A DNA stretch of 64,000 nucleotides from Kurthia huakuii LAM0618 (GTDB lineage Bacteria; Bacillota; Bacilli; Bacillales_A; Planococcaceae). Positions 1 through 10,755 of the stretch are shown one piece after another. The number at the start of each line of letters is the position of its first letter. Positions within the stretch are counted from its first letter, which is position 1. Below the pieces are notes generated by a model, which had not been told where the DNA came from, made no database searches, and saw nothing but the letters and a program-made list of their open reading frames with translations. The translations under genes were made by a program, and so were the position numbers. The DNA is taken from contig NZ_AYTB01000008.1 in assembly GCF_000505545.1 (NCBI RefSeq), positions 310,001 to 374,000 of the forward strand. The letters run 5' to 3'.

Positions 1-51
1 TTGAATAGTTGCTGCTTGTAAAGATTGAATGGCTTCTGTGAAGTTATTCAT
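1..51 (-). CDS. 5' end of an unidentified gene, cut by the window edge (possibly ilvA)
   Basis: Only the first 17 codons are visible (MNNFTEAIQSLQAATIQ). The start is supported by an AAAGGAGTG ribosome binding site seven bases upstream. It is the next gene downstream of leuD on the same strand, behind repeat copy 1. In related bacteria threonine dehydratase (ilvA) often lies here, which would fit the isoleucine pathway, but 17 residues are too few to prove that. Treat the identity as open. Confidence 0.5.
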   Translation of the reverse strand, partial: MNNFTEAIQSLQAATIQ

Positions 52-221
52 CGTCTACACTCCTTTATTTATCATTATGTTGTACTATTGCCGTTTTATT
101 TTTACGCAAAACATCGCATTTTTTAATTTTGAGTAATATTGCGTATATAACAGTAAATTCATTCAATTTCACTGTAAAATCACACATAAAATTTCTTTCC
201 ACTTTTTTAGTGTCGAAACAA
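52..221. other. Intergenic stretch before the partial gene
   Basis: AT-rich spacer between repeat copy 1 and the start of the partial minus-strand gene. It presumably contains that gene's promoter, but I see no convincing pair of -35 and -10 boxes and no open frame with a ribosome binding site. Confidence 0.5.
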
Positions 222-360
222 AAAAGAGGCTTTTACAAAACAGTTCCTGTTCCTTTTTTAGCGTTCGCCACAAAAAACCGGAACCGCGCCACAGCGCGAT
301 TCCGGTTTTTCTTATGCTCATCTGAAAGGGTGTTGTTACACGTATGTCCCAGCCTCGTTT
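222..360. repeat. 131-bp inverted-repeat element, copy 1 (bidirectional terminator)
   Basis: GAGGCT at 226-231 and AGCCTC at 351-356 are complementary ends exactly 131 bp apart. Inside is a strong hairpin at 272-311 (ACCGGAA...CGCGC/GCGCG...TTCCGGT flanked by A and T runs), which can terminate transcription in both directions. A smaller AACAG/CTGTT hairpin precedes it. Near-identical copies lie at 32022-32164 and 34381-34515. This copy follows leuD and probably ends the ilv-leu transcript. Read on the minus strand the end is GAGGCTGGGACA, a motif I recall from intergenic repeats in other Firmicutes. Confidence 0.9.
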
Positions 361-362
361 AT

Positions 363-953
363 TTAAGCAAATACAGTACGTCTTTGTTCATATTTTTTAA
401 TGTGTTCATCATATTGAATTGTTAAAGAAATTTCATCCCAACCATTCAATAATGTTTCTTTATAGTACGCATCGATGTCAAAATGATACACTTTGTCACC
501 AACTGTTACTGTTTGGTGTTCTAAGCTAACCGTTGCCGTTGTTGCATTAGCTTCTGCTGTCGCTAAAATTTCTTCTACTTCAGAAACCGATAATTCAATT
601 GGTAAAATACCATTTTTGAAACAGTTATTATGGAAAATATCCGCATAGCTTGGTGCAATCACAACATTAAAACCGTAGTCTAAAATCGCCCATGGTGCGT
701 GCTCACGTGATGAGCCACAACCAAAGTTATCATGTGCAACTAAAATGCTTGAACCTTTATATTGCGGTTGATTTAATACGAAATCTTCGATTGGATTTCC
801 TTCTGCATCAAAGCGCCAATGATAAAATACATATTGACCAAAGCCTGTACGCTCGATGCGCTTTAGAAACTCTTTTGAAATAATTTGATCGGTATCGACA
901 TTTTTACGATTCAGTGGTGTTAATACGCTCGTTACTTGGTTAATTGGTTTCAT
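363..953 (-). CDS. leuD: 3-isopropylmalate dehydratase small subunit
   Basis: LeuD is the swivelling small subunit of isopropylmalate isomerase. With LeuC it converts 2- to 3-isopropylmalate in cytosolic leucine synthesis. The 196 residues are normal for the family. The N-terminal NRKNVDTDQIISKEFL segment and the FGCGSSREHAPWA motif, which faces the shared active site, are both present. The start at 953 has an AGGAGG site. It lies 13 bp after leuC and is the last gene of the superoperon. Repeat copy 1 follows the stop codon and probably terminates transcription. Confidence 0.97.
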   Translation of the reverse strand: MKPINQVTSVLTPLNRKNVDTDQIISKEFLKRIERTGFGQYVFYHWRFDAEGNPIEDFVLNQPQYKGSSILVAHDNFGCGSSREHAPWAILDYGFNVVIAPSYADIFHNNCFKNGILPIELSVSEVEEILATAEANATTATVSLEHQTVTVGDKVYHFDIDAYYKETLLNGWDEISLTIQYDEHIKKYEQRRTVFA

Positions 954-966
954 TCGGCTGTTCCTC

Positions 967-2373
967 CTATACAGATGCTTTCATAATTTCTCGAACGTCT
1001 ACAAAGTGTCCTGCAATAGCTGCCGCTGCGGCCATTGGAGGCGATACTAAATGCGTACGTGAACCCGCACCTTGACGTCCTTCAAAGTTACGGTTTGATG
1101 TAGAGGCACAGCGTTCACCAGCTGGTACAACGTCCTCATTCATTGCTAGGCACATCGAACAACCTGATTCACGCCATTCAAATCCTGCTTCTAAAAATAC
1201 TTTATCTAATCCTTCTGCTTCTGCTTGTTGCTTGACAGAATAAGAGCCCGGTACGACGATTGCACGCACGCCTTCATGTACTTTTTGCCCTTGAATAACC
1301 GAGGCTGCAGCACGTAAATCGTGTAGGCGAGAGTTTGTGCAAGAGCCGATAAAGACATGTTGAATCGCAATATCTGTAATCGGTGTACCCGCTTCTAAAT
1401 CCATATACGTTAATGCTTTTTCAAGCGCTTGTTTATCCGATTCTTCAGTGAAATCTGCTGCTGTTGGTACCGTTTGTGATACACCAACACCCATTGATGG
1501 ATTTGTTCCCCATGTAACGATTGGCTCAATATCAGCCGCTTGAATGATACGCACTTCATCGTACGTGGCATCGGCATCAGATGCTAGTGATAGCCAATAC
1601 GCCGCTGCTTCATCAAATTGGTCTGCTGGCGCAAATTTACGCCCTTTAATATAATCCACCGTAATTTGGTCTGGCGAGATTAAACCGGCTTTTGCCCCTG
1701 CTTCAATCGACATATTACAAATCGTCATACGCTCTTCCATTGAAAGTTTATGAATCGCATCACCAGTAAACTCAACGATGTGCCCCGTCCCCATATCAAT
1801 GCCAAATTTTGCGATAATCGCTAAAATAATATCTTTTGCCGCAACACCAAAACCTAATTCGCCTTCTACGCGTACTTCCATCGTTTTTGGTTTGTTTTGC
1901 CATAGCGTTTGTGTACTTAATACATGTTCAACTTCCGATGTGCCGATACCAAAGGCGATTGCGCCAAAAGCACCATGTGTCGATGTATGAGAATCTCCAC
2001 ACACAATCGTTTTACCAGGTTGTGTTAACCCAAGCTGCGGCCCGATAACGTGGACAATTCCTTGGTCTGGGTGGCCCATATCCGCAAGCTCTACACCAAA
2101 CTCTTTACAGTTGTCGGCAAGCGTTGTAATTTGCTTTTTCGCAATTGGGTCATTAATAACCGGTAAATTTTGTGTTGGTACGTTGTGATCCATCGTTGCA
2201 AATGTTAAATCTGGACGACGAACTTGACGGTTGTTGAGACGTAACCCTTCAAAGGCTTGTGGACTCGTTACTTCATGCACTAAATGTAGGTCGATGAATA
2301 ATAAATCCGGTTTACCTGACTCCTCATAAACGATGTGATTATCCCAAACTTTTTCAATAATATTTTTTCCCAT
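967..2373 (-). CDS. leuC: 3-isopropylmalate dehydratase large subunit
   Basis: LeuC is an aconitase-family protein that carries the catalytic [4Fe-4S] cluster of isopropylmalate isomerase and works with LeuD. The three cluster cysteines are visible: C345 in IGSCTNSR, and C405 and C408 in SGCSMC. The early [12 protein letters not shown] motif is also conserved. At 468 residues it is the usual length for the two-subunit bacterial enzyme. The start at 2373 follows an AAAGGATG site. It sits 16 bp after leuB in the operon. Confidence 0.97.
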   Translation of the reverse strand: MGKNIIEKVWDNHIVYEESGKPDLLFIDLHLVHEVTSPQAFEGLRLNNRQVRRPDLTFATMDHNVPTQNLPVINDPIAKKQITTLADNCKEFGVELADMGHPDQGIVHVIGPQLGLTQPGKTIVCGDSHTSTHGAFGAIAFGIGTSEVEHVLSTQTLWQNKPKTMEVRVEGELGFGVAAKDIILAIIAKFGIDMGTGHIVEFTGDAIHKLSMEERMTICNMSIEAGAKAGLISPDQITVDYIKGRKFAPADQFDEAAAYWLSLASDADATYDEVRIIQAADIEPIVTWGTNPSMGVGVSQTVPTAADFTEESDKQALEKALTYMDLEAGTPITDIAIQHVFIGSCTNSRLHDLRAAASVIQGQKVHEGVRAIVVPGSYSVKQQAEAEGLDKVFLEAGFEWRESGCSMCLAMNEDVVPAGERCASTSNRNFEGRQGAGSRTHLVSPPMAAAAAIAGHFVDVREIMKASV

Positions 2374-2389
2374 TTTTCGTCATCCTTTC

Positions 2390-3484
2390 TTATAGTAAAT
2401 TTGCAAATGTATCCTGTACATATGATGAATCAATTTCAGCGATTACTTTTTCAGTCCATTCATTTGTTGAAAGTGCTGCTGTACCTTTTGGTGCCATGTC
2501 GCCGGTAAAGAAACCTTGTTCAAACACGCGTGCAACCGCTTGTTCAATCTCTTTTGCCTCATCAGCTAATTCAAATGTGTATTGTAAAAGCATCGCTGCC
2601 GATAAAATCGTCGCAGCTGGGTTAGCAATGCCTTTGCCTGCAATATCCGGTGCTGAACCATGAACGGGCTCGTATAAACCGAAGTTATCTCCACGCATCG
2701 ACGCAGATGGTAATACACCAAGTGAACCGGTAATAACAGATGCTTCATCTGATAAAATATCGCCAAACATATTTTCCGTTACGATGACATCATATGAAGC
2801 GGGATTTGTAATTAATTTCATAGCTGTTGAGTCAACTAAGCTATGCTCGACTTCAACGTCTGGATAATCCGCCTTTTTCTCGTCAACAATTTGACGCCAT
2901 AAGCGCGATGTATCTAGCACATTTGCTTTGTCAACGGATGTTAAACGTTTGCTGCGTAGACGAGCTAGTTGGAATGCATTGTCAACAATGCGCTCGATCT
3001 CTTTGCGGCTATATGTCAGTGTGTCATAGGCAGTTTCATCATCGCGGTTACGTTCACCGAAGTAAAGACCCCCCGTTAATTCACGGACGATTAATAAATC
3101 TACATCTTTGACGTTTTCTTCTTTTAAAGGAGACGATTGTAACATCGATGGAATTGCTTGAACCGGACGCAGGTTAGAGAATAAATCAAAGTGCTTACGA
3201 ATGCGCAACAAGCCTTTTTCTGGGCGTAAATCCGATGGGTTATTGTCCCATTTCGGACCTCCAACAGCACCTAATAAAATCGCATCGCTTGCTTCGCATA
3301 ATTCGATTGTTTCTTGTGGTAGCGGGTCATTAAATTGATCGATTGCCGCACCGCCAATAGCACCTACTGCGATGTGAAATGTATGATTGTATTTGTGTGC
3401 AATAGCTTGTAGTACTTGTACAGCACTTGACACGATCTCTGGACCGATGCCGTCACCTGGTAAAGCCGTAATTTTCTTTTCCAT
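2390..3484 (-). CDS. leuB: 3-isopropylmalate dehydrogenase
   Basis: LeuB oxidises and decarboxylates 3-isopropylmalate with NAD+ in leucine synthesis. The N-terminal ALPGDGIGPEIV, the VRELTGGLYFG substrate loop, the NMFGDILSDEAS metal-binding region and the late HGSAPDIAGKGIANP cofactor region are all present. I place the start at ATG 3484 (MEKKIT, 364 residues) because GAAGGGAGA lies just upstream. A longer reading from 3502 would put the ribosome binding site inside the coding region. A hairpin at 3524-3551 separates it from leuA. Confidence 0.96.
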   Translation of the reverse strand: MEKKITALPGDGIGPEIVSSAVQVLQAIAHKYNHTFHIAVGAIGGAAIDQFNDPLPQETIELCEASDAILLGAVGGPKWDNNPSDLRPEKGLLRIRKHFDLFSNLRPVQAIPSMLQSSPLKEENVKDVDLLIVRELTGGLYFGERNRDDETAYDTLTYSRKEIERIVDNAFQLARLRSKRLTSVDKANVLDTSRLWRQIVDEKKADYPDVEVEHSLVDSTAMKLITNPASYDVIVTENMFGDILSDEASVITGSLGVLPSASMRGDNFGLYEPVHGSAPDIAGKGIANPAATILSAAMLLQYTFELADEAKEIEQAVARVFEQGFFTGDMAPKGTAALSTNEWTEKVIAEIDSSYVQDTFANLL

Positions 3485-3523
3485 AAGAATGTCTCCCTTC
3501 AAAGTTAAACAATATGTAATAGA

Positions 3524-3551
3524 TGAGACTGCCTCAAATGAGACAGTCTCA
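3524..3551 (-). other. Intra-operon hairpin between leuA and leuB
   Basis: TGAGACTG and CAGTCTCA enclose an inner CTCA/TGAG pairing, giving a stem of about 13 bp with one U-G pair and a tiny loop. No T run follows on the minus strand, so it is unlikely to terminate. It may be an mRNA-processing or stability element. Confidence 0.7.
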
Positions 3552-3557
3552 AAGTAG

Positions 3558-5096
3558 TTATGCTAATTCTTTGGCGCGTAATTGCGCTTGAATAATTTCA
3601 CGATTAATCGCATCAAGATACGCTTCAGCAGAAGCTTTTAACACATCTTGTGCTGCATCGCGTCCGCGGTATGTGCCGCCTTTATACGCGATATTAATAA
3701 CCGCTTCACCAAGTGCATCGCGACCTGAGCCGACAGATGACACGCGGTAGTCTAAAATTTTCACCGATTCTTCAACAAGCTTTTCTAGCGTATTGAAAAT
3801 CGCTTCAACCGAACCTGAACCCGTAGAAGCAACGGTTACTTCTTCACCCGAAGGTTTTGTCGCACGTACCGTAGCAGTCGGAATGTTTTCCGTACCGTAT
3901 TGTACTTGCACTGATTGTAGTCTATAAAGTGGAATGTCCGCTGTTTCAAGCGTTTCATCCGTTAATAGCGTCAATAAATCTTCTTCGGTAATTTCTTTTT
4001 TCTTATCTGCTAGTTCTTTGAATGCGACGAACGCTTTTTGCAAACGTTCATCGTCTAATTCAAAGCCAAGCTCAATCGCACGATCCTTAAAGGCATGGCG
4101 ACCTGAGTGTTTACCTAGCACAAGCGGCACTTTATTTTCACCGACAAGTTCCGGTGTAATGATCTCGTATGTTTCTGGATTTTTCAGCACGCCATCTTGG
4201 TGAATACCTGACTCATGAGCAAAGGCATTTTTCCCAACGATTGCTTTGTTTGGCTGAACAGGAGAACCTGTTAATTTACTAACAAGGCGCGACGTACGTG
4301 TAATCTCAGAAAGATTAAGACCCGTCTCCACTTGATACAAATCATTGCGGATGTGTAAGGCAACGCCAATTTCTTCAAGCGCTGCATTCCCAGCACGTTC
4401 GCCAATACCATTAATGGTACATTCTACTTGACGTGCACCGTTTTCAATCGCTGCAATCGAGTTCGCTACAGCCATTCCTAAATCATCATGACAATGAGAT
4501 GAGAATTTGACTAAATCGCTGTTTGGAATTTCTTCAATCAAGTATTTGAACAATGCGCCGTACTCCGCAGGACTTGCATAACCAACCGTATCTGGTACGT
4601 TGATTGTTGTCGCACCTGCTTTAATGACTTCATCCATAATGCGAACTAAAAATTCGCGATCTGAACGAAAGGCATCTTCTGCAGACCATTGAACAAGTGG
4701 GAAAAACTTCTTCGCATACTTCACAGCAGCAACACTTGCTTCAATAACTTCTTCAGGTGTTTTATTCAATTTATATTTCATGTGAATTGGACTCGTCGCA
4801 AGGAACACATGGATATGAGGGTTTTCAGCATGTTTAAGTGCTTCCCATGTCACATCAATATCTTTTTGCATCGCACGAGCTAACCCTGTAACAGTCGAAT
4901 TTTTCACTGTTGTTGCGATACGTGATACAGCTTCAAAATCGCCAGGTGATGAAGCGGGGAAACCTGCTTCAATAATCGATACACCTAGACGTTCTAGCTG
5001 CTTCGCAATTTCAAGTTTTTCTCCGGTATTTAAGTTGATACCAGCTGACTGTTCTCCATCACGAAGGGTTGTATCAAAGATATCAATCTTCGTCAT
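3558..5096 (-). CDS. leuA: 2-isopropylmalate synthase
   Basis: LeuA condenses 2-oxoisovalerate with acetyl-CoA, the committed and normally leucine-inhibited step of leucine synthesis. It has the DTTLRDGEQ start of the DRE-TIM barrel and the [13 protein letters not shown] metal motif. The C-terminal third (about 390-512, with [12 protein letters not shown] and [10 protein letters not shown]) matches the LeuA allosteric domain. At 512 residues it is normal. The start at 5096 is one base from the ilvC stop, so its weak GTAGGT ribosome binding site lies inside ilvC and translation is probably coupled. Confidence 0.97.
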   Translation of the reverse strand: MTKIDIFDTTLRDGEQSAGINLNTGEKLEIAKQLERLGVSIIEAGFPASSPGDFEAVSRIATTVKNSTVTGLARAMQKDIDVTWEALKHAENPHIHVFLATSPIHMKYKLNKTPEEVIEASVAAVKYAKKFFPLVQWSAEDAFRSDREFLVRIMDEVIKAGATTINVPDTVGYASPAEYGALFKYLIEEIPNSDLVKFSSHCHDDLGMAVANSIAAIENGARQVECTINGIGERAGNAALEEIGVALHIRNDLYQVETGLNLSEITRTSRLVSKLTGSPVQPNKAIVGKNAFAHESGIHQDGVLKNPETYEIITPELVGENKVPLVLGKHSGRHAFKDRAIELGFELDDERLQKAFVAFKELADKKKEITEEDLLTLLTDETLETADIPLYRLQSVQVQYGTENIPTATVRATKPSGEEVTVASTGSGSVEAIFNTLEKLVEESVKILDYRVSSVGSGRDALGEAVINIAYKGGTYRGRDAAQDVLKASAEAYLDAINREIIQAQLRAKELA

Positions 5097-5097
5097 A

Positions 5098-6159
<1,062 letters not shown>

Positions 6160-6675
6160 TTATTGTAAAAGCGATAGTTGTGTCTTCTGCTGAAGTTGCG
6201 AATCACGAACGAACGCTGTAACACCAGTACGTGTTAATTCTTTAATGCCATATGGCTTCACAAGCTCGATAAAGGCATCGATTTTTTCAGGTGAACCGAC
6301 TACTTGGTACGTCACGACATTTTTACCGATGTCGATGACTTGACCGCGGAACGGCTCAACGATGGAGTTAATTTCACCGCGTAAATTCGGTGGCGCTACA
6401 ACTTTGATTAACGCTAACTCACGAATAACCGTTGATTTATCAGTGATATCATTCACTTTAATGACATCGATTTGTTTTGATAATTGCTTAACTAACTGTT
6501 CAATCTTACGTTCATCTTCTACATTAACGATGAATGTCATTTTTGAAATGCCAGGTTGTTCTGTATGGCCTACTGTGATGCTTTCAATGTTGAATTGACG
6601 CTTCATTAATAGACCCGTTACGCGGTTTAATACGCCGCTTTGATTGATTACCGTTACCGTAATGATACGTTTCAT
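6160..6675 (-). CDS. ilvN: Acetolactate synthase small (regulatory) subunit
   Basis: This is the regulatory partner of IlvB (also called IlvH). It confers valine feedback inhibition and stimulates catalysis. The N-terminal ACT domain is clear ([19 protein letters not shown], then the FNIESITVG region), followed by a second ACT-like half. The 171 residues are typical. Its ATG overlaps the ilvB stop by four bases (ATGA), indicating coupled translation and roughly equal amounts of the two subunits. Confidence 0.96.
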   Translation of the reverse strand: MKRIITVTVINQSGVLNRVTGLLMKRQFNIESITVGHTEQPGISKMTFIVNVEDERKIEQLVKQLSKQIDVIKVNDITDKSTVIRELALIKVVAPPNLRGEINSIVEPFRGQVIDIGKNVVTYQVVGSPEKIDAFIELVKPYGIKELTRTGVTAFVRDSQLQQKTQLSLLQ

Positions 6676-8423
6676 TCTTTTTCCACTCCAATCATCTCAG
6701 CTAGCCCTGCACCTGGTGCAACCATTGGTGTCACAAGTTCTAGTTGTTTTACGCGGCAGTCGACTAAGACTGGCCCATCATATGCTAATGCTTCTTGTAA
6801 TTGCGCTTTCGCTGTAGCTGGATCATCAATAACATATCCTTTTACATCGTAAGCTTCTGCTAATTTTAAGAAGTCTGGTTGTACAGGCATTAGTGATGAA
6901 GAGTAGCGTTCATCATAAAATGACTCTTGCCATTGTCGTACCATACCTAGACAAGCATTGTTTAGCATGATGACTTTTACCGGCAAGTTGAATTCTTGTA
7001 ATAACCCTAATTCTTGTAGCGTCATTTGGAATCCTGCATCGCCGACGATTGAAATAACTTGCTCATCTGGGAAAGCAAATTGTGCTCCGATGGCAGCTGG
7101 GAAACCGAATCCCATCGTACCAAGTCCACCGGATGTTACCCAACGATGATCTTTTTTGAATGAGAAGTATTGCGCAGCGAACATTTGGTGTTGACCAACA
7201 TCGGTTGTGACGATTGCTTCACCATTCGTTAATTCATTCACCGCTTTTAATACTTGTTGCGGTAATAACGCGCCTTCTGCATCTTCTTCATACCAATATG
7301 GATATTGCGTACGCCAGTCATTCATTTGTGTTGTCCACTCAGAAAAATCAGCTGTTTCAAAATCTTGTTTTAATAACGCTTTTAATGCTTCTTTCGCATC
7401 GGATACGATTGGAACATCAGTCGGTACATTTTTACCGATTTCTGCTGGATCGACATCAATATGGATGATTTTAGCATTTTGTGCAAATTTCGATAAATTA
7501 CCTGTTAAGCGGTCATCGAAGCGTGCACCGATATTTAATAGTACATCAGCTTCTGAAATCCCCATATTTGATGCGTATGTGCCGTGCATCCCAGCCATGC
7601 CGTAGAAGTTTTCATGGTTGTTGTCGATTGTACCAAGACCTAGTAACGTGTTGACTACCGGTAAGTTGTGTCGCTCAATAAAGTCATTAAATTCTTTTTT
7701 TGCATCAGCTGCGAGTACGCCTGCACCAGCAAGAATGATTGGTTTTTTCGCTGTTTTTAATAGTTCGATCGCTTTTTTGATTTGTAAATAGTTTGGACGA
7801 AGTGTTGGTTGATACCCTGGTAAATTGATTGGTTCATCCACATACGCCTCGCTATCAAAGATCGCATTGGCAATATTTTTTGGGAAATCGACAACTACGG
7901 GACCTTTACGGCCTGTATTGGCGATATGGAATGCTTCTTTAATGATGCGCGGTACATCTTGCACATCTTTGATTTGATAATTATGTTTTGTGATTGGTTG
8001 TGTGATGCCAATGATGTCAGCTTCTTGGAAAGCGTCTGTGCCGACAACTGTTGTGGCCACTTGACCAGTGAATACTACTAATGGAAGGGAATCCATCATC
8101 GCATCCGTGATACCTGTAACTAGGTTTGTCGCTCCTGGGCCTGACGTAGCAATGACGACGCCCGGTCTCCCTGTCACACGAGCATAGCCCTCCGCTGCGT
8201 GGATTGCCCCTTGCTCATGGCGCGCTAAAATGTGTTTAATTGGGTTGCGGTATAATGCATCATATAATGGTAATACTGCACCGCCTGGGTAACCGAAAAT
8301 AATCTCAACATCTTGATTTTTCAGTGCTTCAATAAATACTTCTGCACCTGTTTTCGGTTTCGTCTGTTTTTCTTGCTCTTGTGCCTGTGTTGGATGATTT
8401 GCTAGTTCAAGTTCTGCGTTCAT
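6672..8423 (-). CDS. ilvB: Acetolactate synthase large (catalytic) subunit
   Basis: This ThDP, FAD and magnesium enzyme joins two pyruvates, or pyruvate and 2-oxobutyrate, at the start of valine/leucine and isoleucine synthesis. The ThDP-activating glutamate lies in [16 protein letters not shown]. The cofactor and metal motif is VGDAGF followed by [13 protein letters not shown]. At 583 residues it is normal. The start at 8423 has GGGAGGAG upstream. It is the first gene behind the T-box leader, so its expression should depend on charged tRNA supply. Confidence 0.97.
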   Translation of the reverse strand: MNAELELANHPTQAQEQEKQTKPKTGAEVFIEALKNQDVEIIFGYPGGAVLPLYDALYRNPIKHILARHEQGAIHAAEGYARVTGRPGVVIATSGPGATNLVTGITDAMMDSLPLVVFTGQVATTVVGTDAFQEADIIGITQPITKHNYQIKDVQDVPRIIKEAFHIANTGRKGPVVVDFPKNIANAIFDSEAYVDEPINLPGYQPTLRPNYLQIKKAIELLKTAKKPIILAGAGVLAADAKKEFNDFIERHNLPVVNTLLGLGTIDNNHENFYGMAGMHGTYASNMGISEADVLLNIGARFDDRLTGNLSKFAQNAKIIHIDVDPAEIGKNVPTDVPIVSDAKEALKALLKQDFETADFSEWTTQMNDWRTQYPYWYEEDAEGALLPQQVLKAVNELTNGEAIVTTDVGQHQMFAAQYFSFKKDHRWVTSGGLGTMGFGFPAAIGAQFAFPDEQVISIVGDAGFQMTLQELGLLQEFNLPVKVIMLNNACLGMVRQWQESFYDERYSSSLMPVQPDFLKLAEAYDVKGYVIDDPATAKAQLQEALAYDGPVLVDCRVKQLELVTPMVAPGAGLAEMIGVEKE

Positions 8424-8459
8424 TCTTATGGCTCCTCCCTATTAAGTTAAATATTCACG

Positions 8460-8760
8460 AAAAAAAGTTTTCTCACGCCACGCAAAAATACATTGCTCTT
8501 CTTTGCGTAGGGATGAAAAAACTTTCATGGTACCACCCTGCTTCGCTATAAAGTCACCTTTATAACCTCATGAATAGACGAATCTATTCTTTTAGTAACG
8601 AGTGACGAGCACCCGGAATGACCTACTAGCACAAGGCGTTTAACCATTCACTCAGAGGGGATGTCAGAAATAGCTAGCTACTGATTCACACCGACCATCA
8701 GCTCTCTGGAAAGTCCACATCTATTTCCTTTTACCTCTTCAACGCTTTATATATTGAATT
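8460..8760 (-). promoter_or_regulatory. T-box leader controlling ilvB-ilvN-ilvC-leuABCD
   Basis: The minus-strand RNA shows the hallmarks of a T-box riboswitch. There is a long stem I with AGAGAGC and GGTGTGAATC-like elements. The conserved T-box AGGGTGGTACC is at 8529-8539. Downstream at 8460-8525 is a terminator whose stem pairs TACGCAAA with TTTGCGTG and TTTTTTCA with TGAGAAAA, followed by a T run. A CTC codon at 8655-8657, in CCTCTGAGTG on the 3' side of stem I, is the best specifier candidate and would mean leucine. Uncharged tRNA binding would favour the antiterminator. I find no strong promoter right before it, so it may act on transcripts from ilvD. Confidence 0.93.
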
Positions 8761-8775
8761 TTTAGAATTTTCTAG

Positions 8776-10443
8776 TTAGAATTTCATCGTACCGCCAGTT
8801 GAAGCGGATGTTACAAGGCTTGAATAACGTGCTAACCAACCTTTTTTGATTTTTGGTTCAAATGCAGGTAATGCTTGTGCGCGTTTTTCTAGCTCTTCAT
8901 CTGATACTTCGACGTTAATTGTACGTGCCGGTAAATCGATTATAATGATGTCGCCATCGTTAATTAATGCGATTGGGCCACCTTCTGCTGCTTCTGGTGA
9001 AATGTGACCGATTGAGATACCACGAGAGGCACCGCTGAAACGACCATCTGTAATTAATGCCACTTCTTTCCCTAAGCCGCGACCTTGGATAGCTGACGTT
9101 GGTGCCAGCATTTCTGGCATCCCCGGGCCACCTTTAGGACCTTCATAGCGAATAACAACAACATGGCCTGCTTGCACCGTACCGTTATCGATTGCCGCTT
9201 GTGCATCATCTTGTGATTGGAAGCAAATCGCTTCACCGCGGAACGTTTGAATCGATGGATCGACAGCCCCTACTTTAATAACACTGCCATTAGGTGCGAT
9301 GTTGCCGAATAAAATTGATAAGCCGCCAACTTTACTGTATGGATTATCTTTCGTACGGATAACATCGGTATTTGTAATTTCATCATTTGCGACGTTTTCA
9401 CGAAGTGTTTTACCGGTCACCGTTATACGGTCTGGATGAATCGCACCTGGAATTTTTGTTAATTCGTTAATAATAGCAGAAATCCCACCTGATAAATGAA
9501 TATCATGCATCGAGTAATTTGATGCTGGCATAATTTTTGCTAAATACGGTACGCGTTCTGCTACTGTATTAATATCGTTAATGTTGTAGTCAATTTCCGC
9601 CTCGTGTGCTAATGCTAGCGTATGAAGTACAGTATTTGTTGAACCACCCATCGCCATATCTAATGCGAATGCATCATCAATTGCTTCTTTTGTCACGATG
9701 TCGCGTGGTTTCACATCATTTTTAACCATATCAACTAAGTTACGTGCTGCTTGTTTAATTAGCTCGTGACGCTCTTTTGATGTCGCAACGATTGTCGCAT
9801 TCCCTGGAACAGTTAAACCAACCATTTCCATTAATGAGTTCATCGAGTTCGCTGTGAACATCCCTGAACAAGAGCCGCATGTTGGACAAGCATTTTGCTC
9901 GATATCTAGTAATTCCGCTTCGCTCATGCGACCGCTTTTGTAAGCACCTACGCCTTCAAATACCGATGTAAGCGATAGTGGTTCTCCTTTAGATGAAACA
10001 CCTGGCTCCATTGGGCCGCCTGTTACGAAGATGGATGGTACGTTTGTACGAACTGCCGCCATCAACATCCCTGGTGTGATTTTGTCACAGTTTGGAATGT
10101 AGAATACGCCATCAAACCAGTGTGCATTAATAACAGTTTCAGCGCTATCGGCGATTAATTCGCGTGATGGTAATGAATAACGCATACCAATGTGTCCCAT
10201 CGCAATGCCATCATCTACACCAATTGTATTGAATTCGAATGGAATACCACCCGCTTCAATAATGGCTTGTTTTACAACTTTACCGAACTCTTGTAAGTGG
10301 ACATGTCCGGGAATAATATCAATATAAGAGTTACAAATTCCGATGAACGGTTTGTCTAAATCTTTTGTTTTAACACCAGCCGCATAAAGTAGGCTTCGGT
10401 GAGGTGCACGATCGACACCTTTTTTAATCATATCACTACGCAT
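8776..10443 (-). CDS. ilvD: Dihydroxy-acid dehydratase
   Basis: IlvD dehydrates the dihydroxy acids to 2-oxoisovalerate and 2-oxo-3-methylvalerate. Cysteines expected for its iron-sulfur cluster appear in [11 protein letters not shown] and [16 protein letters not shown]. The C-terminal [21 protein letters not shown] block is the family signature. At 555 residues it is normal. It is transcribed first, from a promoter with a CodY-like box, and is separated from ilvB by the T-box. It may therefore escape tRNA control that the later genes obey. Confidence 0.97.
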   Translation of the reverse strand: MRSDMIKKGVDRAPHRSLLYAAGVKTKDLDKPFIGICNSYIDIIPGHVHLQEFGKVVKQAIIEAGGIPFEFNTIGVDDGIAMGHIGMRYSLPSRELIADSAETVINAHWFDGVFYIPNCDKITPGMLMAAVRTNVPSIFVTGGPMEPGVSSKGEPLSLTSVFEGVGAYKSGRMSEAELLDIEQNACPTCGSCSGMFTANSMNSLMEMVGLTVPGNATIVATSKERHELIKQAARNLVDMVKNDVKPRDIVTKEAIDDAFALDMAMGGSTNTVLHTLALAHEAEIDYNINDINTVAERVPYLAKIMPASNYSMHDIHLSGGISAIINELTKIPGAIHPDRITVTGKTLRENVANDEITNTDVIRTKDNPYSKVGGLSILFGNIAPNGSVIKVGAVDPSIQTFRGEAICFQSQDDAQAAIDNGTVQAGHVVVIRYEGPKGGPGMPEMLAPTSAIQGRGLGKEVALITDGRFSGASRGISIGHISPEAAEGGPIALINDGDIIIIDLPARTINVEVSDEELEKRAQALPAFEPKIKKGWLARYSSLVTSASTGGTMKF

Positions 10444-10575
10444 TCACTACACCTCTTCTATATCTAAGTACGAAGCGTATCAGTTGCATCAAGTTACTTG
10501 ACGGCTGCTACTTCTTATAAAATCTATAAACGTTTGACTGTGTTGCGTTTCAAATACGTTTATTAAATTGTTGTT

Positions 10576-10604
10576 ATCATAGTATGTATACACCATGAAG
10601 TCAA
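10576..10604 (-). promoter_or_regulatory. ilvD promoter
   Basis: On the minus strand TTGACT (10599-10604) and TATGAT (10576-10581) are separated by exactly 17 bp, a near-consensus vegetative promoter. Transcription would begin around 10569, leaving a leader of about 125 nt. That leader has a weak TAAACGT...ACGTTTA hairpin but no T-box. Confidence 0.85.
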
Positions 10605-10616
10605 CAGTCTATTTAG

Positions 10617-10631
10617 AATTATCAGACAATT
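10617..10631. promoter_or_regulatory. CodY-like operator upstream of ilvD
   Basis: AATTATCAGACAATT matches the CodY consensus AATTTTCNGAAAATT at 13 of 15 positions. It lies just upstream of the ilvD -35 box. CodY is the GTP and branched-chain amino acid sensor that represses ilv-leu genes in Bacillales, so this placement is expected. Confidence 0.75.
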
Positions 10632-10755
10632 GTAAAAATTATCTTGTACATTAAAGCGTTTACAAGCGCATAATTACGCTTTTTTGCTCTTTTTTGAATT
10701 TTTCAAAAAAAATTTAAAAATCTTTCATGCAATATATCACATACGTCATTTCATG

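Noticed and set aside
129-425. 98-codon open frame on the plus strand
   Set aside because: It runs through repeat copy 1 and antisense into leuD, with no ribosome binding site; it is a chance frame.
8757-8771. CodY-like AATTTTTAGAATTTT before the ilvB T-box
   Set aside because: It matches only 12 of 15 positions in a very AT-rich stretch with no clear promoter; too weak to list as a site.
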